DNA of 64,000 nt from Tieghemostelium lacteum (taxonomy: Eukaryota > Evosea > Eumycetozoa > Dictyosteliales > Raperosteliaceae): assembly GCA_001606155.1 (NCBI GenBank), contig LODT01000025.1, positions 806,001 through 870,000 of the forward strand, in the 5' to 3' direction. Below, in pieces: positions 1 to 12,910 of this stretch. Each line of letters begins with the position of its first letter. The stretch's first letter is position 1. The position numbers and the translations under genes were made by a program. The notes below the pieces were generated by a model. That model did not search any database and was not told the DNA's origin. It saw only the letters and a program-made list of their open reading frames with translations.

Positions 1-1
1 T

Positions 2-943
2 AGTAAAGTTCAACAAAAACAACAAGTAGAAGACGATGATATTGATCTTTTCTATAAACCAAACAAAGTAGCCATCAATATAGATTTACAAGCTAATGTC
101 CAACCACAATTTTGCAGTACATTTGATCTTCCATTCTCAACTGCCAAAGAAGCACCAACAGCCAATAACGTTCAGTTGGATGTCAACAGACTGAAATCTG
201 TTGAGGATATCCTATCTAGAGGTACTGAAAAATCCGAAAATAACAGTGCTAAAATTATAGAACAAGTTTTGAAAGAGTCTCAAGAGAAAGACAGTTTGCA
301 ATTGAATCAACAGGAATTTGAATATGTAGAACAGAAACTATCTGATTTTGAATGGACCAATATCAATTTAATCATTTCTGATCGTTACCAATTCATTACC
401 ACTGATAATAATAATCACGGTTTCTGTTTTATTCCAAACAACTTTAAAGAACAAGAGTTATTCTTATTCTTGAACAGTGTCCAAGACAGTTTTGAAAAGA
501 TCCATGGTACCCATTTGATCAATCTAGAAAAGGCTGAATTCATTCATTCTAATCTTGCCATTAGAGATATTGTACAACAACTCAAGGATATGTATAAGTT
601 GAAATCTTTGAAAATTGATAACATCAATCTACCAGATCCCTCTGTACAGCTGAAATTTGCTATGCATTTGAGAAATTCTCTATCTACTGAAACTAAATTA
701 CTCCCATGTTTACCATTTATCGATTTGGTCATTGGCACTACTCAAGATATCAAACTTTCTGAAGATGGTACCTCTGCTCAGATTACACTTAGCAGTCAAG
801 AACTTAACACTAAAATTGTCTTCTCGACCATTTGTGATACACTCCTCGAAAAATCACAACACTTTAAGAATATTTTGGCTCCAAATACAGTTTTGGATGA
901 TCAAGATTTCAATTTCCTTCACGAATCTATTCAAACCAATTAA
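2..943 (+). CDS. 3' part of an unrecognised gene
   Basis: The reading frame is open from base 2 to a TAA at 941-943, so the gene starts outside the window and this is its C-terminal ~313 residues. The protein is soluble and acidic, with no membrane segment, Cys motif or repeat that I recognise. It alternates charged helical stretches with hydrophobic blocks (for example LPCLPFIDLVIG near the end). The first in-window ATG is far inside the frame and should not be taken as the start. The gene converges on the kinase gene, with only 42 bp between the stops. I do not assign a function. Confidence 0.8.
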   Translation, partial: SKVQQKQQVEDDDIDLFYKPNKVAINIDLQANVQPQFCSTFDLPFSTAKEAPTANNVQLDVNRLKSVEDILSRGTEKSENNSAKIIEQVLKESQEKDSLQLNQQEFEYVEQKLSDFEWTNINLIISDRYQFITTDNNNHGFCFIPNNFKEQELFLFLNSVQDSFEKIHGTHLINLEKAEFIHSNLAIRDIVQQLKDMYKLKSLKIDNINLPDPSVQLKFAMHLRNSLSTETKLLPCLPFIDLVIGTTQDIKLSEDGTSAQITLSSQELNTKIVFSTICDTLLEKSQHFKNILAPNTVLDDQDFNFLHESIQTN

Positions 944-985
944 TAATAAATATAATATAATAACTATTAAAATCTACAGTTTGTT

Positions 986-3900
986 TTATTTCATTGGGTA
1001 AGGAGATGTTCTGAGATTGGTTACAATAGCCATTAGCTTTTCGTTGGTACCTGGATTGATATTGATGGAGATGGCATGAGTAAGGAATTGACATGTTTTA
1101 CATTTATAAAGATTCCATTCTTTCTTTGAACTATTGTTTGGAATTTCTTTTGAGGATCTATTGTAGTCACCAACTACATTAGTTACATTGGTGTATCCCC
1201 ACATTACATATTTACTAGAACTGTAATTATGAAGTTTCTTCATTTCCATTAAGAAATTTGAACAACCTTGGAAATGATTAGGACAGTCACTATCGCCAAT
1301 TGTGGTTGTTTTACAATTACATAGTTTGGGGTTACTGAATTTACTGTTATCAAAAGGAGTGAGTAAAGTGAATATACAAGCACCACAAAGACATTGGAAC
1401 TGTGTTGTATTTTTTGAATAGATTTCACCACCACCCCATTCTGCAAGCCCTTTTTGTGTACGTCTTTGTTTACCCCAACGACAGAGTTGTTCTACAAATC
1501 CTGGATTTGGTGAGATGATATAACGTCTATCTCTAATAAGAATAAAAGCTTCAAAGTAACTGATAGATCTACTATCCATAAAGTAACCGATAGCCAAAGC
1601 AGCAGCTCTACTAACACCTTTATCAGAACAAATCAGTACCTTTCCATGGTGCATTATAGCATCTCTAATGAAATCAAAAGCCAATGTTAGCGAATGCAGA
1701 ATATCTTGACTGGGATTATCATGTAGTTGTAAATGAAGATACTCAAAATGCTCTGGATATGCATTTGGTGAACCTGTGCAATTGATAATATGGGTAATGT
1801 GGAGTTCATTAATGAGCATTTGTTTGTTCATTGATGGATGAAAAGACGAGATATACATATAGGATGTAATCTTTGATGGATTATCCATATAATGTCTATG
1901 TTCTGGAAATTCATGAGCTTCAGATTGAATAGGAATATCTTGATTATTATCACCAAGTCTAGATATAGGTTGAGATGATTTAGAAGCGATTGGGTTTGAT
2001 AGATTATATGTATGTGGAAAGAATCTACCTGGTGTATAATGACCATCATTTCTATCTTTACCTTTATAGGTAGTACCATCACCACCTACATTATAGAACA
2101 TCTTTGGTTGAATAGGATTCAACTGACTGTCATTCTCTCGTAATTGTTCCAATTGTTGCAAAATAACTGGTTTAATGCTATTGAATTTTGTCAAAAGATC
2201 TCTAAGTGTTGGACGATAAAAAGGATCACGTACAAAAACATATTCTAAAAATTCAATAATAGCAGGTATATTAGCAACCTTGGCTTTTCTCTCTGGTGTT
2301 ATTAGTTCTTGACCAGGTTGAGTTACACGAATAAAGAATTTAACCCAATCATCTTCATAGAAAAGGAATTCACCAGTGAGTAGCTCAAAGAATAGACATC
2401 CAAGTGACCATACATCATTAGCTGTATTAGATCCAACCTTTTTTCTACGATCAAAGTTCTCCCTGGTCTTTTGAGATGCATAAGCAATAGTAAGCATCTC
2501 TGGTGATTTTATAAATTCAGTACCTCTATTTCTAGTTGTATAACCTTCGATATCTTCAGTGTAGACTTTGGCTTCACCCCAATCTGCTAGACATACAGTG
2601 AAATTGGGATCTGGTGTAGGTTGATTCCAAAAATCGTCATCAAGTGTACCCTTTTTCACTGGATGCACAAGGAAATTATCACATTTGATATCAAAGTGAT
2701 TTACCTTATGTTCAGCTAGAAATTGTACAGTTAGCAGTACATTCATAAATACGTTCAAGTAGAGAGGTAGTTGTTGTAGAAATGGTAATGTTTGTTTCAG
2801 TCTCCATTCCTTAAGTGAACATTTATAGGATTTCATTACAATCCAATAGTTTTCACCATCAACACCATAGTCAAACATATGACAACCTCTAGGATCACTC
2901 TTGAAGGTGTCCATAATGAGAATCTCTGTAAATATATCATAGAGTACACATCTATCATGAATAGATTTCGGTACTGGCATTAGTTTAGCAGCAATCTCTA
3001 AACCTTCATCATTGGAAAGTGTACCTTTATATACAGTACCATAAGCACCTTTTGCAACTCTCTTTAGATCTTTAAACAAATTACTATGATACAATCTATT
3101 AAAGAGTAACTTGAGTAATCTGAAATAGTTTGGACCCATTTCATGTGTCTTCTTACACAGCTCTGGAATGATCTTCTCATTCTCAGGATAACTAATGTGT
3201 AAATGTAGAATAAATGGTACATTAAGTTTCTTGGCAACTAAAGGGAACTGATCAGAGTATAAATGTTCAAGAGTGTGATTACTGTTCAGTAGTAAACTGA
3301 ATATTAATTGAATGATAGTCAAATGAAGATCCTTGTCATGGTAGAGTTTTCTATTGTTTTTCTCTATACGATATCTTTGTCCTTCACTTAGGAGATCAAT
3401 TGGTTCTGATTTATCAGTATCAAGTTGTTGTTGTTGCTGTTGTTGTTCTTGAATTGGTTTTAGAGATTGAAGTGGGTTATCAAGTACCAATTGAAATTTA
3501 GGATCTTGAGGATCAATCTTTTGTTCAAGAGCTGTCAACACACCAGAGTTTGTTGGTACTTTTGAACCAAGTTCTTCACTCTTATTTATAATTGGTTTAG
3601 TTGCTGGTAGAGTTAGTTTGGGTATAGCAATTTTACCAATCGGTAGCTTTGGTACACCAACAGCTGTAATAGGAGTAGTTGTAGTTGCTGTCGCAGTTGG
3701 TGAAATATTACTATTTATATTAATTGGTGGTGTATTAATCTGTGTTTGAGATGTTAATTTTGGTGTACTATCAATACTATTATTATTTACAACTGCAGCA
3801 GTAGATGGAGTTGTTGTAGATGGGGTTGTTTCTACTGAATTTAATGATTGTAAATTCAATGGTTTAATAATAATTGGAGTAGTAGTAGTGGTGGTAGTAG

Positions 3901-6900
3901 TAGTATTAGTGTTGGTATTACTACTATTATTTGTAGTATCACTATTAATCATATTATTATTATTAATAGAGACTGGAGTAATAATTGGTGTAGTAGTAAT
4001 TGGTGTTGAGCCAGGTGTAGTAGAAGTTCCCAATTTCAAAGGTAATTTTAAGAGTGGTGGTATTTTTGGTTTCATACCAACGGGAGTGGTATTAACAGGT
4101 GATATCACTGGTGTAGTTGTTGTAGTATTAGTTGGTTGAATAACTGGTGATAATACATTTGGAGTACTATTGAAAAATGGTAATGGTGATGGTTTAGCAA
4201 ACTGTTGCCTATTAGTTTTAATTTCATATTCCAAATTAATTTCTCTCACCAGGAAATCCATTGTTCTTAATTGATAAAATTTCATTGAGATTTTATCATT
4301 TTTACTTTAATATTATTATTAGTTATGTTTCTTTAGAAAATTAATTGAAATCTAGAATTTCTACTTACTTTACAGAAAATGCTAATAATACATCTAAAAA
4401 TAATTTACAATAGGTTAGATTTTGAGGATCTATAGTATAGTTATTATATAGTTTAATAAAACTAATGTATATATAACTGATATAGGAATCAATATAGAGT
4501 TTCTTTTTGGTGAAGGGGTTACGTTTAAACATAAAGACTTTGGATTGAAACTCTAACATTGTTTTTTTGATTTCAAAATGTTGGGAGAATGGTGATGATT
4601 GTAGAAATGGTAGAATAACACCACCAATTGGTAGTAGGAGGTATTCCATTTTCTTTAAAAGATCAATACCATGTTCATAGTCGGGTGCATCTGATCTATT
4701 GGATTGTTGAGATTGTGGATAGTTATGAGATTGCCATTGGTTAAGAGGGTTAGGGTCAATAGTGGTATCAAAATTTCTTTTTAACATGTCTACACAGACA
4801 CTATGATGTTTAATAGCTCTACATCTGAAATCAGATTGTTTTTTAGGGTTATTAGGATAGAATCTATTGAATTCCTTTTCAATACTCTCACTGGACAGTA
4901 TCTGAGTGGTATAATGTTTAATGAAATTAAATGTGTCATCACGTTCAATGAATATAGCTAACAAAAGTTCATTTAGAGGTGGATGCATATTCTGAATTAT
5001 AATCTCATCAAATACACATAAAAGATAGTGTATGATGTGTATATCTTTCATACGTTCACTTGTAATCTTTCCTTTGAAAACCAAGTGTTTCACCTTTAAT
5101 AATGACTCAATACAAACATCCACTACCTGACTTGACTGTATTCTCGTTGGACAATGTTCCATATACTCAGCCAACACACATAACTGATACTCCATATCAT
5201 CCAATAGATTTGTATCCAACATGTTTGTTATCGATAGATTTATCCTAAACAAAAACAAATCTAATTTCTTTCTAAATGTTGATTTCCTCTCTGACTCCAT
5301 GTACTTGGTTACCTCCTTCCATCGTATTCTGTGAATATACTCTACATAGTCAGCCCAATTACCAGCCAACTGATAAAACAATTTCAAATGTTCTCTATCC
5401 GATGGAATAACACCTTTATGAATCAGAATAGATTCAATATACAACATATTTATAGGATTATTTCCAAACTGAAGTAACCATACATTCGAGCTAGTTGACA
5501 GTATTATAGTCCTTAGAATATTACATCTAACCTTATATAGATTGTTGTTAATATACGACTGTTGGTCATCTTGCTGTTGTTGTTTTTTACTCTGTAATGC
5601 TGATAGTATCTCGTGGTTATCTAAAGTCAGTTTCTTGGGTGCATAGGAATTTCTCTTTATACTAGACGAAGATATATGTGAGTCTATAGATTGTTTATAG
5701 GAAATCAATGCAGTGAGATCTGTTGTCATATAAGTCTCACCAAGTTTAGTTGCTAAATCACTGAGTTCTTTAGTTGCAGTTGTAGGCTCAACTTTAGTAT
5801 CACCTATCATAGATCTAGTTGAAGATGTAGTATCATCTCTTCTTCTAGATGATCTAGTCATTTTTGCAGTGTTTTCAACTCGAATTGGAAGTACTAGTTT
5901 TGGTATAAATGGTTTAGGTTGTTGATTAGGATTACTAGGATTTATAGGAGGACTTGTAGGAAGCGATAAACTATTTATAGGTGGTGTCAATAGACTATTA
6001 TTATTATTATTATTTAAACTCATTGATAGGTTGATTATAGGTGGTACTTTACTAGATGTTGTGTTTGTAGGTGTAGTACCATTATTTGATACTAAAGGTG
6101 GACTTGTCTCTATAGGACTTGTTGAAGAATCTGTAGTAAATGTAGTTAACGTTGATTCTCTCAAAGATGTAATTTTACTTCTATTATTCCTACAAGGTAC
6201 TCCTACTAACAAATTATCTAAACTAATACCACCAGGTAATGGTGGAGGTGTACCATTCTCCCAATTACTTGATAAATTAGTTGTATTATATAAATTATGT
6301 GAAATATTACTATTATTGTTATTATTATTACTGTTATTCCCATTAGATACTAAAGGGTTTATATAGATATTACTGTAAGGTTTAAATGTGAATTTTGATA
6401 ATTGTTCTGAACATTTATAATAAATCTCTAAAAGTTTAGGTATACAGAGATCTTCTACAAATATCTATATGTATGATTTATAATGTTAGAAAATAGATGT
6501 GGTATATTAGTAGGTATATACATACCGATCTTATAGGATGAGAAGTAATAATCTTTGTTAAGGCATCTGATATGCCTATACATTCAACTTCATGATAGAT
6601 ATGATCTAAAATCTGTTTACAAAATAGTCTAGAAGATTCATGTGAATTATCAATTAAATGTGTACAAATCTCTATAATAATATCATTATTAATTGACATT
6701 TTTCCACAAAAACATAGACATCTAATGAGAATGGTTATGGCACCTTGTGTTATACAATATAATTTCTCTAATGAATCCATAGTTTTGATTTTCTCTCTTA
6801 GTGTTTCTAATATCTTTTTACCATCATTTATAAATTTAACTCCACTATTATTACTGTTATTTGGTGTAATCAAACCATTTAAAGATGCAAATAGCTATCA

Positions 6901-7029
6901 ACATTTAAATTGTTAAAAATCTAATGTTTCATTTATTATTTAACAGTCACATACATTTTCAACATCTATTGATTTTAAAGGTGTAGAAGAATGTGTACTT
7001 CTATGTTTTCTTCTGATGTCATTCATCAT
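986..7029 (-). CDS. Large protein kinase fused to a phosphatase-like domain
   Basis: Exon model: 7029-6955, 6894-6526, 6464-4369 and 4304-986, all GT-AG and in phase, giving about 1952 residues. Start is the ATG pair at 7029/7026. The N-terminal half is helical (roughly residues 300-850) with Asn/Thr-rich linkers and a long Thr/Pro/Asn-rich stretch after ~860. The kinase domain runs ~1255-1555: Gly loop GAYGTVYKG (~1266), HFDIKCDN catalytic loop in place of HRDxKxxN (catalytic Asp kept, Arg replaced by Phe), and DWG in place of DFG (~1421). A dual-specificity-phosphatase fold follows at ~1665-1790. Its P-loop reads CSDKGVSR (~1739-1746), so the HCxxGxxR His is Cys and the nucleophile Cys is Ser. 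This predicts a pseudophosphatase. A Cys-rich tail (CLCGAC, CNC, CKTC) may bind zinc. The exon 3/4 join continues the frame straight through what looks like a separate 1099-residue ORF, so I treat both as one gene. Confidence 0.75.
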
Positions 7030-7574
7030 TATACATGATAATTTTACTTGAGATCTTAAATTGGTAAAATTAAAAAAAAAAAATTTTTTAAAAAATTATT
7101 TTTAAGATTTGTAAAAAAGTGATCATTTGATTAATGTTTAATTAAAAAATAAAATAAATTTTTGATTAAAGAACTCTTCAACACTTAAATTTGTTGAATT
7201 TCAATACTTCTATATATAACAATAATTTAACTGTCACTAGAATCATTGAAAATAAACAATTTATAAACTGAAACAACCAAAGATCATTCCTATACCTGAT
7301 CACAATAATATATAAAATAAACAATTAATTCAAATATTTCATTGATCTTTTAATTAACTAATCAAATTTACCTATTATAAAAATACTATCTAAATACAAC
7401 CCCTCTACCAATCATTTCTTTTTTTAAAATTCCCACGCTTTAGTGTTGCTAGAATTTTCAAGTAAATGGGGCATCTATTTATAAATATTTATACCCTCCC
7501 CTCTTTGGGTTACCGTGATTATTTATTAAAGAAATATAATATATATTATCAAAAAGTTATATTAAATAGATATC
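7030..7574. promoter_or_regulatory. Divergent intergenic region
   Basis: This 545-bp AT-rich spacer separates the starts of the kinase gene (left, minus strand) and the membrane-protein gene (right, plus strand), so it should hold both promoters. It contains oligo(A)/oligo(T) runs next to the kinase start and a somewhat GC-richer block at about 7430-7520. I see no ORF, tRNA or repeat in it. Confidence 0.5.
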
Positions 7575-8531
7575 ATGAAGATCTCAACAATATTTGATTT
7601 CACATTGACAACTATAAAGTTTTTAATAGATAGATTGAAATGTTTATATAAAAAAGAAAAAGAATTGGTAACATTTGAAATAACTATTGGTAGATGGCTA
7701 ATGAAACAAGCTGTGTTTGTGTGGTTTGATATCATTGTTTTATGTGTCATTACAAGAGTGGATGGCACCTCTGGTTGGGAAATTGGAAGATATCTCTATA
7801 AGATTCAAGAGAGACCTACACTAAATAATACCCATGTCCTCTTCAATGTAATGTCACTGGTATTGACAACATTACTCAGTGGTCTATGTCTGAGTGCTGT
7901 ATTACATCTCTACTTTAGTCATGGTTCCATGTTATTTTTAGCCATAAATGATCAAAGAGCATTCCTAGATCGTATTACTTTTGAGAAAAAGTATCTAGAC
8001 GCTGTATTTAGAAGTATTTTAGTATTGTCATGGTATAAATCTCTACTGAGTTCACTCAGTACCTTTTTTACATTCTTTATCAACAAACAGTATATTTATA
8101 GTTCAGAATGGGATCATGCCAGAAGAATGGCAACTATATCAGTTACCATTTCATTTCTAGATGTAATAACAAGTTCATCTAATTTTATAAAATCGATCAT
8201 GCATTTGGAACCAACCATATCACATATAGTACCAGAACCTCAAAAGAAAACCTACCTCCAAAGGTTACTCAGATTTCTCTGGCATATATTACTTGGTTTA
8301 ATTTTAGGTGTAACTCCACCAGGTCCAATACTATTAATAATGTCCATTATGATATGTTTGGTAAATATTAAATTATTCCTATGTGTATTCCTTTACAGTC
8401 CATTGAAATCTCTAAAAGTACTCTATTTGGCTACTTTTCATACTAAACCACCATCAAACATTGATAATGATAAAATTAATTGGTTAAATCCATCTAAAAA
8501 TCATAAGTTTATTGGTGTACAAGAATCCTAA
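7575..8531 (+). CDS. Multipass membrane protein of unknown family
   Basis: A single-exon ORF of 318 residues starting at ATG 7575. About six hydrophobic segments are visible: near residues 48-62, 92-115, 148-170, 190-205, 232-252 and 255-275. Between segments two and three lies a loop with several charged residues, and the C-terminus is hydrophilic and probably cytosolic. No signal peptide is evident; the N-terminus is amphipathic with a KKEKE patch around residue 28. I do not recognise the family. Transport or organelle-membrane roles would be guesses. Confidence 0.75.
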   Translation: MKISTIFDFTLTTIKFLIDRLKCLYKKEKELVTFEITIGRWLMKQAVFVWFDIIVLCVITRVDGTSGWEIGRYLYKIQERPTLNNTHVLFNVMSLVLTTLLSGLCLSAVLHLYFSHGSMLFLAINDQRAFLDRITFEKKYLDAVFRSILVLSWYKSLLSSLSTFFTFFINKQYIYSSEWDHARRMATISVTISFLDVITSSSNFIKSIMHLEPTISHIVPEPQKKTYLQRLLRFLWHILLGLILGVTPPGPILLIMSIMICLVNIKLFLCVFLYSPLKSLKVLYLATFHTKPPSNIDNDKINWLNPSKNHKFIGVQES

Positions 8532-8655
8532 ATATATATTATGTATATATTATATATATTCACATATTTATTTGATGTAATTGTTATTCACAATAAAATT
8601 AAAAAAAAAATTTTTTTTTTTTTATCATTAATCTGAAAACTCGAGTAAACAAATA

Positions 8656-8886
8656 ATGATCTCACTTTATCATAGACAAAGATTATCAGGAAATGTTAAG
8701 ATTCTAGTAGGAATAACACTATTTGCATTTACAACCTATGCATATTCAATCTATAAAATGGGTCATGATGATTTTAAAGATATCAATGATTTTGGTAATA
8801 AAATTGAAGACGAAAAGGATCTAAGTAAATTAAAAAGAGTTAGAAGAGGTTCAGTACCACCACAACAACCACCAACATCAAATTAA
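8656..8886 (+). CDS. Small single-pass protein, COA3-like
   Basis: A 76-residue ORF starting at ATG 8656, with one membrane segment (about residues 15-34) ending in aromatic residues and followed at once by an acidic DDFKD patch. This layout (basic N-terminus, an asparagine before the membrane helix, a YAYSIY-type end and then an acidic start to the tail) resembles COA3/CCDC56. COA3 is the inner-mitochondrial-membrane factor that stabilises newly made COX1 during cytochrome c oxidase assembly. The C-terminus is short, Pro/Gln-rich and basic. The match is by pattern only; any small mitochondrial single-pass protein could look similar. The coding frame itself is convincing because of its codon use and the clear spacers on both sides. 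Confidence 0.55.
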   Translation: MISLYHRQRLSGNVKILVGITLFAFTTYAYSIYKMGHDDFKDINDFGNKIEDEKDLSKLKRVRRGSVPPQQPPTSN

Positions 8887-9037
8887 ACTTAAATTGTTAT
8901 TTTATAAATAATCAATATTAGTTGAATAATACCCAATTACCTGATATATTCACCATGAATATGTATAGCTATTATAAGAGTAAAAGAGTAAATTCTTATT
9001 AGAATAGAATAATAATAATTTTAAAGGGTAGAGAACT

Positions 9038-12000
9038 CTAAGTAAAGACTTTATTATTACTAATTCCAGTAGAAATTAAATAAAAATCTTCTATTGCCCT
9101 TATCTGTTCTCTAGATTTGTTCCTCATGATGATATTTAGGAATTTCTCTTTTTGTTGAAAGGTAATTTTAGAACTTGGAAAACCTTCGATTGAAAATTGA
9201 GAAAGTGCAATATTTCTAAATGCAGTAGGGTAAAAAGTAATCAGAGAAGAGAATACCTCTGCAACAAGAGGGAGAATAGAACGTTCAGAACCGCCACCAA
9301 TAGACATTAGCAATTGTTTAATTAGGTAGTCAATGTGTTGTTGTAAAAGTTGTTCAATTTCAACTAGTGCAGGTTTCCAATGTGGAACCTCTTTTTTCTC
9401 TACACTCTTTTGAATGAGGCTACTAAGGAACTGAAAACAACATCTAGCAGTGGTTTTATCATGAATATTTAGGATATTCTCAAGGGGAATCTGAAAGAGT
9501 GGTTTTAGAATCCACAATGGCAGTGATAGGATATTGTATTTGAAAAACTGTTGAATTAATCCAAAATACTCTTTAGAGATATCAGGATAGATAGAGATAT
9601 TATAGTTCATTGGTTGCTTAAGGTCCTGGTGAATAAAAGCCGATCGATGTGATTTTAGTAGATGTACATTTGCATTCTTTTTCCAAATGTCAATGACAAC
9701 TGGTGTCAGTAGACTAACAGACTGTTGAAGATGTTCTGTATACTGATCATGAGGTAAGACACTAACCATTATAGAAAGAGTATTTAATAGTGGTGCCACA
9801 GGTTTAGATAAGAAAATCTTTGTGAGTTGACTATTAATCTCTGGTGCTATTAATGGTGCATCTCTAGTACCACAAGACAACAATGATCGTTTATAAAGTT
9901 GTCCTAAACACTCTAAAATTTCAGCATCAATTGTCAAGTTACTATTGGTAATCAATTGTGCAAATATAGGTAACAAGTGTTGAATTATTGGTATTAATGG
10001 GTGAACTTCGTGTGTGTTTTGGTCGGTTGGTTGTTGTGAAGAAGGGGGACTACCAGTAGATACTGTTTCCTCAGGAGTCTCCAATATTTTACAGAATTTA
10101 GTTATAATTTTCATTACTGCCATAAATAATCGTTTATCATTCGCTTGATAGTTCCTAGTCAATTTAGAAAACTCTTCAACTATGTGTATATATGGTTTAA
10201 CTAAAGGCAGTGTATAATTTAAAATATCATTTCTTGTCATTACTGATATTATATTTAAAAGTGATTCCAATATTTTAATATTTGATTCTTCATAAATATG
10301 ATTCGTATCCTATTTATTTATTTTCATGTTAATATACTTCTTTTTTTTTCTTTTTACAATATTAGATACATACATTTTTATATAAATATGGGGTACATAG
10401 ATGTATTAAAGTTTGAATATTGCTAGAGAGTAGAATGGAACACCTTTCATTTTTTGTAATGGATAGAAAGGATTCAGAGGCTACCGATTTGAGTTCTGGA
10501 TTGGAGAATGCTGGGATGAAATCTGATATAATTTTCTCTAGAAATTGATTAGATTTGTCCAAAAGGCTTGCATATTTACCTGCTAGGACAATGGTTGATT
10601 TAATGAGTGGAGTGGATTGAATTGGTAACTTTGATAGTAATAGGAAAAGGTGTGGTATAAATGATGCATCATCAGTTAGACCTTCGGATAGACAACCTAA
10701 TAGATAGATTGTAGACTCTATAGATTGCCAAGTAGATTTTGGATAGGCTGTAATATCATACAATAATTTGTTGAGTAGATGTTCCAGAGTTGATTTCTCT
10801 ATAGTTGTGAATATCTCTAAAAGACTATCACAAGCAATCACCCTAAAATTATTAAATCTCTCTTGATCCTCTTTTGATAGTGTTGCACCTGATGATGGAT
10901 ATTGGCATTTAAATCTTAGAACCTCTATAAACTCCAATAGAAGACCATTCCATTTGGAAACATCAACTTTGTTTTCTGCTAGATTATGAATATTTGATAT
11001 AATAGGTGACAGTAAATCACATGATTCCAAATCTATAGTTTTAGACATTTCTAATATAGCTTGAAATAGTCTATCTGCGCTGGGACTATTAAGTAAAAGT
11101 TTAGTGTGATTATCAGCAATGTGACAGAACAAAAAGTATATACTGTGACATATCATTTCATTTTGTTCACCTAATGCCAATACATAAAATCTACTGAATA
11201 TCTCTGTAATCCTATTAACAATAGGATGGAATGATAATGGAAATTGTTTAAATATCTTTCCACCCATAAATGAAAATATTTCATCTAACAATATAATAAA
11301 CTCCTCTACCAATATTGGATTCTTTGAAACCTGTTCAAAACAATGATGTATTAATTGATTATCAACTAAATATTCCCTATTTTCATTATTATTAGTATTA
11401 ATACTTTGTTTTTCTCTATTATGATTGTGATGTATCTATATATATAAACATACTTTGGAGGTATATCAAATAAAACCCAACTTTTAAAACATTTAAATGA
11501 TAATTTCATATAGGTAATAGTTTGTGGACTAATTGGTAGTGTCATGACTTTAGATAGTAGTTGTATGATTTTTGAACCATATTTAAAAAATTCTATACCA
11601 ATTTTATTCCTCTTTTCTTGAGTGATGTAGTCTGAGTTTAATAGTTCTTCAGGTAGAATAGTTAAAAGTTCCAAAATGAGATTTAATTGATTCGGACAGA
11701 ATACATCTAAGTTTTCAATATCTGGAAAGGCAAATGATATTATATCTTTAATTGGATTCTTCCAAAGATCCAAAGTAGAATGACATGCAATCACTGAAAC
11801 AGCTAAACATAATCTTGTTATTACTATATTTGATGTAGTTATTGTATTTCCATTTCCGTTACTACTATTATGACTACTATTATCATTATTATTATTATTA
11901 TTTAATTTTAAATTTGGGGATGTTGCAGGTGATGTTTGATGATGTCCATTATGGGTTGGAGTTGGTGAAGAAGGTGTAGTTGGTGATAGATTCCCATTAA

Positions 12001-12535
12001 CATGCTGTGGGATATTTCCATTTAAAATTGTACAATTTCTAAGATAAACTAATAACTTTTCTAATAGAGATGATTTTGATTGATCACTAAGAGATAACCA
12101 ACTAGATTTAACTTTGGTTTCTATAGTACTTGCTCCAAAATATTGAATCTCTTTAATCTAATTTACAATATTATATAATAAAAAGAATGACATTTGATAT
12201 TAATATGTCAACAAACATGTTCCTCTATACTTTTTCTATAGACTCATAAAAACAAACGAAAACATCTATCTAAACATAAACTACAAATCATAAACTTTTG
12301 GTTTTTTATACAATACATTTGAATGTAATAAAATAGGTGCTATTTCCCAAGCTGATAATGACTCTTGAAATAATACTAACCACTCCTGATTAGTAACTAT
12401 TTGAGAATAATCACCATGACTAGGAAAATAAAATGACCTTAGAATATTTTGTACTGAATCAATACTAAATTGACTTTCATTTATTTCCTGTTTATCATTG
12501 TTGCTACTATTATAGACTTGGTTATCTAAATTCAT
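9038..12535 (-). CDS. ipo13: Importin-13 (karyopherin beta family)
   Basis: Exon model: 12535-12317, 12157-11454, 11403-10374 and 10309-9038, giving about 1074 residues. The start of exon 3 is uncertain: an AG giving 11376 also keeps frame. The first donor (GTATTG at 12316) was chosen over a later GTTTAT because it restores the spacing of the importin-13 family before the conserved EIQYFGAS motif. Other family landmarks seen are ITRLCLA, LELLTILPEELL, a VSKWNGLL/FRVIACDSLLEIF region and a C-terminal end rich in basic residues (RNKSREQIR). The family shuttles cargo (for example UBC9, MAGOH-Y14, eIF1A) through nuclear pores under Ran control, and this protein is predicted to be an all-HEAT-repeat solenoid at the pore and nucleus. 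A Ser/Thr/Asn-rich insert near residue ~100 is typical of dictyostelids. Confidence 0.8.
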
Positions 12536-12910
12536 ATTTTTGTATATTTCTCTCTAACTAAAACAAGTTATAAAGAGAATCGTCACATACAGTTATTTAT
12601 AAAAAAATACACAAAAATTTTTATAAAAATCAAAAAGATAAATTAAAATTAAATTATATTTTTTTTTTATTTCTTATTTTGAATTATTTTAATCGGGTTA
12701 CTCTTTGGGTACAACTTAAGAGTTCCTTTAAGTTAATATTTTGTTTGCTTGTTTTTAAAATAATAATTATTTGTTGTGATTCTTGTAATTGTGCGATTAA
12801 TAGTTCGATTGGTTTTTTTTTTTGCTTGTTGTGTTCAATTTAAATGAAAGACTATTAAAAAGATAGTCTTTTTTTGATAGAAATATAGTATGAGGGAAAG
12901 AAAGAGATGA
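12536..12910. promoter_or_regulatory. Spacer between importin-13 and PP2C-like genes
   Basis: A 375-bp region upstream of the importin-13 start and downstream of the PP2C-like stop, both on the minus strand. It is AT-rich with A and T homopolymers. It is expected to hold the importin-13 promoter and the PP2C-like 3' end. I see no other feature. Confidence 0.4.

Noticed and set aside
3888-4139. Plus-strand ORF rich in Val and Leu inside the kinase gene
   Set aside because: It is the antisense of the Thr/Asn-rich repeats of the kinase gene; homopolymer coding produces such shadows.
4285-4365. Reading the regions 986-4285 and 4365-6212 as two separate genes
   Set aside because: A GTAAGT donor and an AAAG acceptor join them in phase, and the gap of ~80 bp is too small for a 3' end plus a promoter.
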